Positions 8,796 to 20,309 of a stretch of DNA of 64,000 nucleotides are shown here, piece after piece. Each line of letters opens with the position of its first letter. Positions within the stretch are counted from its first letter, which is position 1. The notes under the pieces were generated by a model. That model was not told where the DNA came from. It saw only the letters and a list, made by a program, of their open reading frames with translations, and searched no databases. A program made the translations under genes and the position numbers. Source of the DNA: Luscinia megarhynchos (lineage: Eukaryota; Chordata; Aves; Passeriformes; Turdidae); NCBI GenBank assembly GCA_034336665.1, contig CM067590.1:5058459-5122458 (forward strand), given 5' to 3'.

Positions 8796-11700
8796 CCAGA
8801 GGGACAGGACAGAGCCAGAGGGGATGTTCCCAATGCCAGCAGGGGAAGGCAGACGGGGCAGGCAGTGCCCACACCGTCCTGGGCTGAGGCCACAAGGAAG
8901 GAGGATGGAAAATGGGGCTGAGGTGGAAAATTGGGTTTCTCTTTCCTGGAGAGCTGCTGCTGGGATCTGGCACCCTCTGCCATGGGCTGGGCAGCGCCTG
9001 GGGCACGGACTCACCTCACTGTGGTTTCCATTGCTCCCCACGTGAAGCTGAAACCTGACATCAGATCACAGAACCCACTAGGGGAAGAAATCTGGGGAGG
9101 GGAGGGGAATCCCCCACTGGGTCCCACAGAGGCCCCACAGTGTCCTGTCCTCACCCCTGAGGCAGAGGCACAGAGGCCACCACGCTCCCGGGTCCCAGCT
9201 TGGATCAGCCCCACTGCAGGGCACGTTTGCAGATTGAAACTGCCTGATCCTCTCCCATGGAAATGAATTCACCGAGCTGTTCAGCTGGAAGAGCCAGGAA
9301 AAGCGCCCCAAGAATGGCACATTCACATCCCAGTGACATCCAAAACTCCAACTGAGCCAGGCAAAAACTTTCCCCCTCGCTGTGGGGCGCCCACCCCTCT
9401 CTGGGGCTTGTGCAGCTGGCAGGGAAGCACTGGCAGTGCTGGGGGCTGTCCCCTTCCTCTTTACCCTCAGTGTGACAGCTGCCCTGCTGTTTCCACCTGT
9501 GAGGGTGCAGGATTTGGCATCTTGGACAACCTCCGTGAGGCTCCTGTCCCTGCTCCGTGTCCACCTCCTGTGAGAGATGTCTGCTTTGCTCCATCTCCCA
9601 CCTTCTCCTTCGCCCATCCCCTTCTCCAGAGCCTCCTGCTGTGCCTCTCCCTCAGCAGCTTCTCCCAGCCCTTTCTAAGTTTCTCCCACCACAGGCTGCC
9701 TCAGCCACGCTGCCCCCACGCCCCGGAGGGGGAACACGGTCCCCCGGGGGCACCCCCGGAGATCCCCCGGCCCCGGGGATGGGGCTGAGATGGTTTCTGG
9801 GGGCGGGGGCGCCTTTTCTTTCCATTCAGAGGAGATTCCCCGCCCTGTGAGCGCGCACCGAGGGTTTCCTGCCCGTGGGCGGATTCTATCTCGGGCTGCA
9901 GCCGCGCCGGGGGACCCCACCTGGGGCCGGGGATGCCGCGTTTCCTCCTCCGCGCCATTCCCAGGGCGCTCTCAGCGCCCCAGCTCACGGTTTTTGTCGA
10001 TTTTAAAGCTGTTTTCCAAGCCCTCTGGGCATGATTAAACTCCCCAAGGATCCCCAACTCTGGGGATGATATCCCACAGCTCAGGGAAAACAGAGCAGAA
10101 GGACCTGGTCCTCACCTGGGTCAGCCAGGGCGGGATTTCTGAACAACCAGGTCACCTGGACGTGACAATTTGGGGACTTTCCTTGAGCCCTGTGAGCATC
10201 CTCAGGGCTGGGTGCCCTCCCAGAGGTGGCATCAGATAACCTGCAGATAAAGGGACTGGGGATGGCTCTGGTGGGTGTGAGGAGGGCGAGCAGCCCCGTG
10301 GTGGTCCCTCGGGAGGTGGCCCGGGGAGGTGGCCCGGGGAGGTGGCCACGGGGCTTGTGTCACCACCCAAGGAGCGCTTTGGCATTTTTCAACACTTTGC
10401 ACAAAACTCTGGGTCAGAATTCCCCCCTGAACTTTCCATCGAGCTGCCCCGAGGCTCCCTGACGTGGGGCTGAGGGGTTTCCATTCCATTCCATTCCAGA
10501 TGGGCTGGGGGCTGTGCAAACCCCCCGGTTTCACACCAGGGCTGTCCCCTGCCCAGCCCCTGGGCCCTGGGGACACGCGTGGCCGTGGGGACACGCGTGG
10601 CCCTGGCCATGTGCAGCCACCAGTCCCACTCAGCCAGCAGCAGAGCCTGGAGGGGTGTCCTGCCTGGAGCACTGGTGACAGGGACCCCCGGGGTGGTGGC
10701 AGTGCCACTGGTGTCCTGCATCCCGGGGCTGCTCCCACCGCACGGGCCGGGAGAGAGCTGGGACAAAGTCGCTGTAATGTGAGACATGGGCGGGCTTTAA
10801 AAAAAAAAAAGTAGTTTTGAGGCCTTTCTTCTCTCTGGCTGTTGTTGTTGTTGTTCTCCATAAATAATAATTAAACCACCATTTCCAGCCCAGGCCACTT
10901 GTTTTAAATTTCCTGGCTAAAGTGATGTAACAGCTGTGCGTGATGCAACGCCATGTGGAATGCATCATCCAGGAAAGCAAAAACAAAATCGCCTTTCTGG
11001 CCAAGCACTCAGCCCAGCCCCTGGTGAGGGGGTCCCACAGCCCCCAGTCTGGGCTGGACCCCTTGATGTCCCCGTGGGACCCAGCTCGGGTGCAGGGGCA
11101 CAGAAAGGGGGGGACACATGGGGGAGGCAGCTCCTGCTCCCAGCCTGCTGAGCTCCAGGTCAGTTTTAATTAAAAAAAACTTTACAAATCCAGAACTGGC
11201 GTTTTGCTGAGGCCAAAAAGACCTGCACAGGCCTGAAGCAGAGGGGAGGGTCTGTTCTGGCAGTTTGTCCCATTTCCTCCCACTCCTCCCCCCCCAGTTT
11301 TGCCCTGCCCTGGGACCTCTCTGCAATGGCCAGGGGAGCCAAAAGCTGCTGGTGGCTCCCCTCTGTGCCCCCAAAACCACTGTTGGAGGGCTCAACCCCC
11401 TCCACCTGGCAGGGTTTAACTCTCCCTTGCCTTCCCAGGGCCACAGGGAGGGAGAAACTCTGCAGGATGCCCCTGCCCCGTCCACCTGTGCCCAGTGCCA
11501 ATGGCTGCCCTTGAAATGGGCTGGCCACAAAGGACAGGGAAAGGGAAGAAAAAGAAGAGAAAGGGAAAGGGAAAGAGAAAAGGGGAGGGGGAAAAAAAAA
11601 AACCAAACAAAAAGAAAATCAAGAACCAACCCAAGGTTGAAGTGGGAAATCAGAAGTCAGAGCTGAGGCATTTCGGCAGCCGGGGCTGGAATGTCTGACT

Positions 11701-12461
11701 CACACTGTGACTAAATGCAAATATGAACTGCTGCTCCTCAAAGTCCCCAGGATGCAGCGAGCAGCCCGAGCTCCCGGCCAGTGGCCCAGCCCGGCGCTGG
11801 CCACTCGGGTGGCTGCAGGACGGGCACGAGCAGCCCGGCAGTGCCCCGCACAGCGCTGGGTTTGGTCCCCGAGCGGGGCCGGGAGGGAGCCGGGGCGCGG
11901 CGCGGCTGCCAGACCCCGCCTGTGGGTGGGACACGCTCCCCGCAGCGAGGGGAGCTCCCGGGCTGCCCCGCGTTCGGGCAGGGGGCTCAGCGCAGCCACC
12001 CTCGCTGGGGGCTCCCGGCCATCCTTCCCCCCGGAGCGGTGTCCCAGTCACTGAGGGAAAAAGGGGCTGGGTCCCTGGAGGGGCAGCATCATGCCCAGGG
12101 AATCACAGGGTGGAAACCCAGCCCAGCCCGAAGGAAATTCCAGGGAAATGGGCACTTTTCTCCAGTCTGTATATTATTTTTTCTAAAGTTTATTTTGTTG
12201 CCCAGCATCGACTTGTACTTCATTAATTTCCAATTCTGTAAAAGGGGGACGGAGGCTCTGAGGGCAGAGGCTGGTGCAGAGAGCCTCCCCCACCCATTTC
12301 CACCGTACAGAGCCTGGACCAGCCCAGCATTCCCAACCTGGCCAAGGACTGCAGGGAGCCTCCCCCAGACCCTCATGGACCAGGAATGTGCCCTGGGGAC
12401 ACTGCCAGGCCAAGGTGGGGGCCAGAGGCAGAACAACCTGCCCAAAGCTGCCTTTGAACAA
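8796..12461. other. Intergenic unique sequence upstream of TCF3
   Basis: Mostly non-repetitive. It includes a CpG-richer patch (about 9700-9990), an ATTCC run at 10482-10499, an A-run at 10799-10810, a polypurine patch at 11525-11601 and a GC-rich patch (11750-12050). The AT-richer block 10860-11000 is listed separately. No coding exon was recognised. Confidence 0.4.
10855..11000. promoter_or_regulatory. Candidate enhancer with CAGCTG and TGATGCAA motifs
   Basis: This repeat-free islet contains AATAATAATTAAACC, an E-box CAGCTG in AACAGCTGTGCG, the C/EBP-ATF-type word TGATGCAAC and GGAATGCATCATCC. This motif density and contrast with its surroundings resemble a conserved non-coding element. 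Conservation is untested. Confidence 0.3.
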
Positions 12462-14346
12462 TCTATCCTTCATCCATCCATCATCCATCATCCATCCATC
12501 CATCATCCATCCATTCATCCATCCATCCATCCATCATCCATCCATCCATCATCCATCCATCATCCATCCATCCATCATCCATCCATCCATCATCCATCCA
12601 TCATCCATCATCCATCCATCATCCATCCATCATCCATCCATCATCCATCCATCCGTCAAATCCATCGTCAAATCCATCGTCCATCGTCCATCCATCAAAT
12701 CCAAATCGTCAAATCGTCCATCCATCGTCAAATCCATCGTCAAATCCATCCGTCAAATCCATCAAATCATCCGTCAAATCCATCACATCCATCATCCGTC
12801 GTCAAATCCAAATCCAAATCCGTCAAATCCATCGTCCGATCAAATCGTCCGTCCAAATCCGTCGATCAAATCGTCAAATCGTCCAGTCAGATCCGTCAAA
12901 GTCAAATCGTCAAATCCGTCCGTCATCCAGATCCGTCAGTCCGTCCAGATCAGATCGTCAAATCGTCAAGTCGTCAAATCGTCAAATCCGTCAGTCCGTC
13001 CGTCCAGTCAAATCGTCATCGATCCGTCCGTCAGATCGTCAGTCCAGTCCGATCGATCCGTCGTCCATCGTCAAATCATCGTCAAGTCGATCCGTCGTCA
13101 GATCGTCAGTCGTCCAGTCCAGTCCAGATCAGTCCAGTCCGTCGTCCAGTCCATCGATCGTCCAATCCGTCAGATCCGATCGTCAGATCGTCCAGTCCGA
13201 TCCAGTCGTCAATCGTCAATCCGTCAAATCGTCCAGTCAAAATCGATCGTCAGTCCGTCAAGTCAAAGTCGTCAGATCGTCAGTCCATCAGTCCATCATC
13301 CGTCAAATCCAGTCAATCCGTCAAATCCGTCGTCAAATCCAGTCAAATCGTCCGTCCGTCAAATCGTCCGTCAGATCGTCAAATCGTCAATCCGTCAGAT
13401 CGTCCGATCAAATCCGTCATCGTCCGTCCATCAGTCAATCGTCAATCATCCGTCCGTCCATCGTCAAATCCGTCATCCATCGTCCATCGTCAAATCCATC
13501 GTCCGTCAAATCCATCGTCAAATCCGTCCGTCAAATCCGTCGTCCGTCAAATCGTCCATCGTCAAATCATCAAATCGTCAAATCCATCCGTCAAATCGTC
13601 CGTCAATCGTCAAATCCATCAATCGTCCGTCAAAGTCCATCGTCCGTCAAATCGTCCGTCATCGATCCAAAGTCCGTCCGTCCATCCATCGTCCAGTCCA
13701 TCGTCAGTCAGTCCATCGTCAAAGTCAAATCCATCAAAGTCGTCCGTCAGTCAAATCGTCATCATCCAGTCCGTCGTCAAATCCATCGTCCGATCCGTCA
13801 AGTCGTCAAATCCATCGTCCATCCGTCAAATCCGTCATCCAGTCATCCGTCATCCGTCAAATCCGTCAAATCCATCGTCCATCCAAATCCATCCGATCCA
13901 TCATCATCATCCATCGTCCAAATCCGTCAAATCGTCAATCGTCAAAGTCCAAATCGTCCGTCCATCCATCATCCATCCATCAATCGTCCGTCAAATCCAT
14001 CATCCAAATCCATCCGTCAAATCGTCAAATCCATCGTCAAATCCAGTCGTCCGTCCGTCCATCCATCATCCATCCATCCATCCATCGTCAATCCATCCAT
14101 CAAATCCATCGTCAAAGTCCATCGTCAAAGTCCATCCATCATCATCCCTCCATCCAGTCATCATCGTCAAATCCGTCGTCCATCCAAATCGTCCGTCCAT
14201 CCGTCCGTCCGTCAAATCCGTCCATCGTCAAATCCGTCGATCCGTCCATCCGTCCATCCGTCCATCCATCCATCGTCACATCGTCCATCCATCCGTCAAA
14301 ATCCGTCCATCCATCCGTCCATCCGTCCATCCGTCCATCATCCATT
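12462..14346. repeat. 1.9-kb CATC/CGTC degenerate simple-repeat tract
   Basis: It starts and ends as (ATCC)n/(CATC)n, but the interior is a mosaic of short words all ending in TC (CGTC, CAAATC, CAGTC, AGATC, CGATC). It is open in at least two forward frames, giving Ser/Pro/Val/Lys/Arg/Gln-rich ORFs of 770-860 codons that I consider artefacts. Confidence 0.93.
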
Positions 14347-14667
14347 CAGTCTCAGTCCCTTCGTGCTAGCAGGAGCTCTGAAGACACAAATGGGACCTGC
14401 AGCTCCTTGTTGATCTCAGTGACCTTGGCTGGTTTTTGGCTCTGGGAATGGGGCCAGGACAACTTGTTCAGCCCCCTGGGTCAGGCAGGTTCTGCCAGGG
14501 CTGCCCTGCCCAGGGATGGGGGGCTCACTCCCAACAGCCCAGACAATGCTCTCCAAGGATTCCACACGAGCAGAGCATGGCCCTGATGTCATCACACAGG
14601 GGGAAACTGAGGCACAGAGACCAGAGATAAAAGCCCAGCCAGAGGAACTGCTCCTCTTCCAGGGGAG
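14347..14667. other. Unique sequence
   Basis: This is a short unique stretch between the CATC tract and a CR1 fragment. Nothing was recognised. Confidence 0.35.
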
Positions 14668-14845
14668 ATCACAGTCACAGGATGGTTTGGGTTGGGAGGA
14701 CCCTTAAAGCCCATCCAGTTGCACCCTTGATGTGGGCAGGGACCCCTTCCACCATCCCAGGGTGCTCTGAGCCCCCCCAGGCTGGTCTGGAACACTTCCA
14801 GAGACCCAGGGGCAGCCACAGCTGCAGAGTGCAGCAGAGCTGAGA
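14668..14845 (-). mobile_element. CR1 3' fragment, antisense
   Basis: It reads CACAGGATGGTTTGGGTTGG, AGGACCCTTAAAGCCCATCC, then GGGCAGGGACCCCTTCCACC, which is the complement of the CR1 3' end. Confidence 0.8.
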
Positions 14846-15084
14846 TGACATTGTGGAGGATGCCCTGCCTTTGGAACCTCCACCACACTTTTCTGCCCTG
14901 GCATCACCAGCTCTGAGCATTGCAAGAGTCACTGTGGAACTGCTTCACTTCAGCCACAGCTCCCAGCACATGCACACAACCTCAGCATTATTTTCTTATT
15001 TATCAGCTGTGTGTTATCAGCACAACCAATTGTGAAGAGGGTGAAAACTGCTACCTCCATCCCAAAGGCCCAGGGGATGGGAAC

Positions 15085-15216
15085 AATGAGAACTCGAGAT
15101 GTTCTTGGGAGAATCTTGATGGTTCTGGGGGCTGCCCTGTGCAGGGCCAGGAGCTGGGCTCTGATGATCCCTGTGGGTCCCTTCCCAGTCAGGAGATCTC
15201 AGGATTCTGTGGTTCT
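15085..15216 (+). mobile_element. CR1 3' fragment, sense
   Basis: A short copy ending GATGATCCCTGTGGGTCCCTTCCCAGTC and AGGATTCTGTGGTTCTGTG, the CR1 3' end with its 8-bp terminal repeat. Confidence 0.8.
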
Positions 15217-15619
15217 GTGCTGTGTTTTGTGGCCCTACCCCACCTCATGAGATGCCCTGGGCATGTTGAGGTTGCCCCTGAGCCTGAGGCTCCAGCACTT
15301 CTCCATTTGGGGAATGTCACCAGAGCCCCTCTGGTGTCACCTCTGGGTGGACATGTCTGCACAGCATCCCCATGGTGCCCCTTTGTGCATCCCCTCTGCT
15401 TCCTCCTGCCCTACCAAAATAGCCTGAAATGGGAAACTGAGGGGGCCATGCTGTGAACTGAAGGGGGAACTTCTCCACTTCAAGAAAAAACCCCACAATG
15501 TCAGAGGAGTTTTAAGCCTTCTTAGTTCCCCAAGAGCAGGCCTGGGGACTCACTTTTTGCCATGATGCTGCCACCCACCAGCCCAGGAAGGAGGCATTAT
15601 TAATAATACACTAATTAAT
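15217..15619. other. Unique sequence with an AT patch
   Basis: Unique sequence with a TTATTAATAATACACTAATTAATTAC patch split across 15597-15622. No gene was seen. Confidence 0.35.
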
Positions 15620-16378
15620 TACAGGCTGGAGAGCTGGGAGGGTTAAACCTGGGGAGGCTCAGCAAGGGGCAAGGGCAGGGTCCTGCACCCAGGGAGGAGC
15701 AATCCCAGCACAGGCTGGGAGTGACCCTGCAGAGCAGCTCTGCAGAACAGGACCTGGGGGTGCTGGTGGATGACAAGCTGTCCCTGAGCCAGCAGAGTGT
15801 CCTGGGGCTGTGGGGACAGTGGGACCCTGGGGGCACTGGGAAGTGTGGCCAGCTGGGCAGGGAGGGATCCTGCCCCTCACTCGGCCACAGTGAGGCACAG
15901 CTGGGGTGCTGTGCCCAGCTCTGGGACAAGAAGGACAAGGAGCTGCTGGAGAGGGTCCAGCAGAGCCCAAAAGATGTTTTGGGGTCTGGAGCATCTCTCT
16001 AATGAGGAGACCACGGGAGCTGGGCTGGGTTAATCCAGAGAAGGGGATCTCACCAATCCATGCAGGTATCTCCAAGGGGTATCAGAGAGTGGTGCCACAT
16101 TCTGTTCAGGTGCCCAGCAACAGGACAAGGAGCAGTGGCCATAAACTAAACCACCAGAAGTCCCTCCTCACCATGAGGAATAACTTCTTTCCATGAGGGT
16201 GGCAGAGCTCTGGGACAGGCTGCACAAAGAGGCTGTGGAGTCTGTCCAAGAGAGGGAGACTCCAAAACCCACCTGGATGTGTTTGTGTGTCACCTGCCCT
16301 GGATGAGCCTGCCTCAGCAGGGAGATGAGCTGGATGATCTCCAGAAGTCTCCTCCAATCCCAACCATTCTGTGAAATG
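15620..16378 (+). mobile_element. CR1 copy, ~0.75 kb, end of ORF2 and 3' UTR
   Basis: The longest CR1 copy in the window. It carries the segment corresponding to the end of the reverse-transcriptase ORF (GGACCTGGGGGTGCTGGTGG, GTGCCCAGCTCTGGGACAAG, GAGCTGCTGGAGAGGGTCCA). It then runs through the 3' UTR (AACTTCTTTCCATGAGGGTG, CTGGATGATCTCCAGAAGTC) to ATTCTGTGAAATG. Frameshifts and stops show that it is dead. Confidence 0.9.
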
Positions 16379-16493
16379 CAAATTTTATGTTCAGCATAGA
16401 CCAAAACAGCTCAGAGCAGGAAAATCTCACTGCTTTAATCCCACACTGTCCTGGCCACTGGATGCCTGTGGAAAACCAGCGAGGCTCATGCCA

Positions 16494-16568
16494 GCTCCAT
16501 CCCATCCCATCCCATCCCATAACCCCATCCCATAATCCCATCCCATCCCATCCCAAATCCCATTCCAT
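16494..16568. repeat. (CCCAT)n microsatellite
   Basis: About 12 CCCAT units interrupted by AACCC and AAATCC. Confidence 0.9.
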
Positions 16569-16614
16569 CATCACCTGGCTTTGCTGAGCCACCAGCAGCA
16601 GGAGAGTGAAGCTC

Positions 16615-16700
16615 AAAGGTTTAATTACAATTGTTGACAGGGAAATTATGGCAGCCCATGCAAAATTAGAATTTAATTATATGAGGGAAATGTTTCATCT
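16615..16700. promoter_or_regulatory. Small AT-rich islet upstream of the promoter
   Basis: A repeat-free block with TTTAATTACAATTG, GGGAAATTATGGC and AGAATTTAATTATATG words about 1 kb before the CpG island. It could be a promoter-proximal conserved element; this rests on composition only. Confidence 0.25.
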
Positions 16701-16909
16701 TCTCCCTGTCACCCCCAGGAGCGGAAGGCAGGGGAACAGCAGGAGAGGGATGATGTTGCAGGAGGCCTGACAGTGGCTGGGCTCGGGGTGCTGGGGGATG
16801 ACACCAGTCCCAAGGACCACTGGGCACAGAGAAAATGTGACAGGAGGTGCTGAATGGCTCCTTGTTACAGAGCAGTAGCAACGGGGCAACGCTCACCTTC
16901 CTTTGCCCT

Positions 16910-17158
16910 GAGCTGGAGAGGGGCTGGGGACAAGGGCTGGAGGGACAGGAGCCAGGGAATGGCTGCCACTGCCAGAGGGCAGGGCTGGGTGGGATTTTGG
17001 GCAGGAATTGTTCCCTGGCAGGGTGGGCAGCCCTGGCACAGGGTGCCCAGAGCAGCTGTGGCTGCCCCTGGATCCCTGGCAGTGCCCAGGCCAGGCTGGA
17101 CACTGGGACAGTGGGAGGTGTCCCTGCCATGGCAGGGGTGGAACGAGACGAAATTTGA
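16910..17158 (+). mobile_element. CR1 3' fragment abutting the TCF3 promoter island
   Basis: It begins GAGCTGGAGAGGGGCTGGGG and continues through GAATGGCTGCCACTGCCAGA and GTGCCCAGAGCAGCTGTGGC to AGTGGGAGGTGTCCCTGCCA, ending around TTTGAGGCC. It belongs to the same young-looking group as the copies at 39.8, 52.0, 53.3, 57.9 and 61.0 kb. Confidence 0.88.
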
Positions 17159-17214
17159 GGCCTCTCCCCACCCAGCCCACCCCGAGACACTCCAGGGTGT
17201 CACACACGGACTCT

Positions 17215-18310
17215 CCATCCCGGGGCCGCCGCACTGCAGGGCCCGTCCGGGGCCGGGGGGCAGCCGCGCAGGCCGCTCCAGGCCTCAGCCCTCCCGGAGG
17301 ACCCCTCAGCGGGGCCGCCGCGGGCCGGGCACCGCGGAACGGGCCCCCGGGACTACTCAGCGAGGGTCCCGGGGGGCGGCGCTGCGAGGCAGCAGCTGCC
17401 GGGCGGGGGCTCCAGAGCGGGACCCCCGGGACGCGGCCCGGCCCCGCGGGGGCCCCGCCGGCGGCGCGGCGGGAGCTGCGGGCGGCGACGACAACCGGCG
17501 GCCGCCCCCGGGCCCCGCCCCCGCGCTCGGTGGGCGGGGACCGCCACAACCCGCGCCCTGAGTGGCCGGATCACCTGCCAATCACAACAGCGGAGCCTTC
17601 TGATTGGCCGAGGTCCCGCTGCCTTATCATTCCATCTCGCGGAGCTCCCGTGTCGTCACCGTCGCCGCTACTCCGAGCACCTGTCCCCATCCGCTAGGAA
17701 ATATAGTCCCCGCCCCGGCGGTGCCCCCGCCGCGCCGCCGCCGCCCCGTTCCACCGGCCTCGGTGCGGCCACGCGCGTGCCGGTGCCGCGGGGCGCGCGC
17801 CGGGCTCCATTCCCCCCTTCCCCCCCGCCTCTCGCTGCTCGTACGGGCGGCGGAGGGATACGGCGGGGGCGGGGCGTGCGGCCGCGAGTCGTGAGGGCGT
17901 GAGGGGGGAGGCGGCAGAGGCGGGCGGGCGGCCGGGGGGGGGGGCTGCGGGGGGAGAGGCCGCCGCTGCCGCCGCCGCGGCGGGGGGGAACTATGCGGGG
18001 AGCGCGGGGCGGGCGGGCAGCACAGCGGCGGGAGGCGGAGCGGCGGCGGCGGCAGCGGCCCCGGCGGCGGCGGCAGCAGCGGCGTTAGGGCCCGGCGCGG
18101 GGCGGGGCCGCGGGGCGGGCCGGGGCGCACGCGCCGCCCGGTGCGGGGCGATCGCGCCGCTTCGCTACATTGTATCCGCCGGCGGCGGAGAACAATAGGC
18201 GCCGCCGCCGCCCCCGGGCCTGGGCGCCGCGGCCGCCCCCGCCCCCGCCGCGACCCCCGACACCCTTCATGCGCTTCCCCTGCCCCGGGCGCGCCGGGCC
18301 TGGAACAGGT
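17215..18310 (+). promoter_or_regulatory. TCF3: CpG-island promoter of TCF3
   Basis: This is a dense CpG stretch with no TATA box at a convincing position. Visible elements are a CCAAT box at 17578-17582, an inverted CCAAT (ATTGG) at 17603-17607, a GC box GGGCGGGG at 17532-17539, and a GGGGGCGGGGC box at 17865-17875. Further GC boxes lie around 18095-18120. A CCAAT pair about 25 bp apart, with GC boxes, is typical of NF-Y/SP-driven housekeeping-type promoters. Transcription probably starts at several positions between about 17.9 and 18.25 kb; the exact sites cannot be read from sequence. A CR1 fragment ends about 60 bp upstream of the island. Confidence 0.75.
18170..18308 (+). other. TCF3: TCF3 exon 1, 5' untranslated (5' end approximate)
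   Basis: The donor CAG|GTAAAA at 18308/18309 ends the GC-rich island and is followed by an AT-rich intron start. Vertebrate TCF3 begins with a non-coding first exon spliced to the ATG-bearing exon, so this is the likely exon 1. The 5' boundary is a guess. An upstream ATG at 18269 opens a short reading frame that, after splicing, overlaps the main start codon (see findings). Other first exons may exist. Confidence 0.5.
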
Positions 18311-20207
18311 AAAAAAAAATAAAATAATAAAATGTTAGAAATAATAAAATAATAACCAAGCCAAGCCGGCCGCGCCGCCCCGGCGCTGCGCGGAGCGGGG
18401 GTCCCGGGGGTGCCGGTGCGGCGGGGCTCGGAGCGCTCGGGGTGCGGGCGCGGAGCGGCGCGGGACGGGCTCGGCGCTATTGTCCCCTCGGCAAAGTTTG
18501 CCGGGGCCGCGGGAAGGGGGGCGTGCGGGCCAGCGGGAGGGGGTGCGCGGGTCCCGGCCGGGAGCGGGGCGCGGTGCTCGGTCCTGCCGCGAACTTCAGC
18601 CGAGCGCAGCCCCCCCGGGGGTCCCCGAGCCCCTGCCCGTCCCGGGGGCTGCGGGACCCAGCGCGGGGGCCGTGCTGCGGCTGCCCGCCCCCGCTGGGGA
18701 GGGGGCTCCTGGGGCCGCTTCGCCTTCTTCGCTCCCCGCTCCGGGCGGGGGCTGCCCGCCGGGACCCCCCTCCCCAAAACTGCAGCCCGCGGCCCGGGGC
18801 AGCCCAGCCTTTGTGCGGGCCAGGGAGGGACCCCGGGGGCGCGGGGACGGCTGGGAGGGGGGTCCCGGTGTCACAAAGTGTGCGTGGAATAAATAAAAAT
18901 ATTGGCCCTTGCCTTTGGGGCGGCCAAGGGTTTTATTCGCCTTGTCCCCGGGGGGCTGGGGGGAGATGTGCCCTCCTGCCTCCCTCCTTCCGCGGCTTCT
19001 CCGCGGTCTCGTGTCCCCCAGCCCCACTTGAGGCAGCGGGGCAGAGGGTTGGGAAAGTGGCTTTAAAAACGCTGACCAGATGCACCGATGACACTTTGGA
19101 AAAGGCTTTTCAAAGAAAATTGAAATAAATTAAAAACTAAAAAAAAAAAATTCCTGGGCTGTTTTTTTTATAGTCGTGAAGGCTTTTTACATGCTGGGCT
19201 GATTTCAGCCGTTTTTTATGAAACTTCATTGAAATGTAGTGGCTGAGCCTACAAACACTTTGGATCGTGTGGCGTTCTCTTTTTTTTTACTTCTTTTTAT
19301 TTCTTGACCTTACGATTAATGAGTTAAATTTATTGGCCAGCTGCCCTTTGTAACCATGAATGAGTTCCTAAAAAAAAGGAAAAAAAAAGGAATCTTTTAT
19401 CTCATCCCAGGCCTCTCTTCCTCCCTCCCAAAGAAATATTTTTCTATCATAGCAAGCTGGCCAAAAAGATCAATCTCCCTTTTGAAAAAAAATAATCTGT
19501 AAAATTAGGAAGAATAATATTTACCTATCTTGTAAGGTTGCCTGGAGGGCTTTATTTTTGCAAAAACACTCCGAAAACAAGATTTTTTTGTTACCAGTCC
19601 TTTTGGGAGTGGAGAGGTTCAGTTCTCACTGAGCACGGCCTGGCTGGGCATCCCCAAACACAGCCCCTGAAAAAGCAGCTGCAGGTGCTCGGCGACCCGA
19701 AGGAAAGAGCTGTAACATCAGACTTTTTTTTTTTTCACTTTTTTTTTTTTTTTTAAACAAAACTCAGCAAGGACAAGAGAGCCTCCTGCGGGGAGCAAGT
19801 GTGGGGGAAGGCGAGGGGGCGAGCCGAGCCAGACAAGCGCCTGAGTGATAACTTGCCTGAACCCTTTGATAAATGAGTTTACTCTTTTTTTTTCCTTTTT
19901 TTTTTTTTTTTCTTTTCCCCCCTTCATTCGCCACACGCCAGGAACAGAATTGGCCTGAACTAGTGGAATTGGCAGCAAAAAACTAACATACAAGTGTGTC
20001 TGGTCAATGGAAGGCTTGTTCCTGCCGCTGGGTGCTGTGTGAGGACTCCGACTGTGCTCTGGCCCCAGAGCTGGATGCTGCAGACACGCTCAGGGTTTTT
20101 CTTTTCTTGCCCCTCTGCTGTGTCTTTTTAAAAATATTCATCAATGGGGTGGGTAGTTTGCTGTAGTCATTAAAATATCTCTCTCCCCTCCCCCTCGCTT
20201 TCTGCAG
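18309..20207 (+). other. TCF3: TCF3 intron 1
   Basis: This intron begins with AT-rich sequence (18309-18360). It stays GC-rich to about 18.85 kb, which is the downstream shore of the CpG island, and then becomes AT-rich with little repeat content. Poly-T tracts lie at 19724-19755 and 19885-19915. The block 19030-19520 is low in CpG, free of recognisable repeats and contains motifs such as ATTAATGAGTTAAAT, so it may be constrained regulatory DNA. No further exon is recognised. Confidence 0.55.
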
Positions 20208-20309
20208 GACTGCCACTGTTGAGTCTGTGGGAATATGAATCAGCAGCAGCAGAGAATGGCTGCAGTTGGGACAGACAAAGAGCTCAGTGACCTGCTGGAC
20301 TTCAGTATG
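20208..20309 (+). CDS. TCF3: TCF3 exon 2: start codon and AD1 core
   Basis: The acceptor is a long pyrimidine tract ending CTGCAG at 20207; the donor is ATG|GTGAGC at 20309/20310. Bases 20208-20234 are 5' UTR. Translation starts at ATG 20235 (A at -3, a moderate start context) and gives 25 codons, leaving phase 0. The start matches the E2A N-terminus, with a short Gln run (residues 3-6) instead of the mammalian NQPQ. A second Met at residue 8 corresponds to the conserved RMAPVGTDK stretch. Residues 17-25 (LSDLLDFSM) form the first half of the AD1 activation helix, which is known in the E-protein family to contact CBP/p300 and ETO-type corepressors. The helix is completed by exon 3. Confidence 0.93.

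Noticed and set aside
11781..14586. ORFs of 862 and 770 codons rich in Ser, Pro, Val, Lys and Gln
   Set aside because: The frames run through the CATC/CGTC simple-repeat tract; composition follows the repeat words and two frames are open in parallel.
17008..19128. ORFs of 150-230 codons on both strands in the promoter region
   Set aside because: High-GC sequence has few stops; products are Arg/Ala/Gly/Pro-rich and overlap the promoter and UTR of TCF3.
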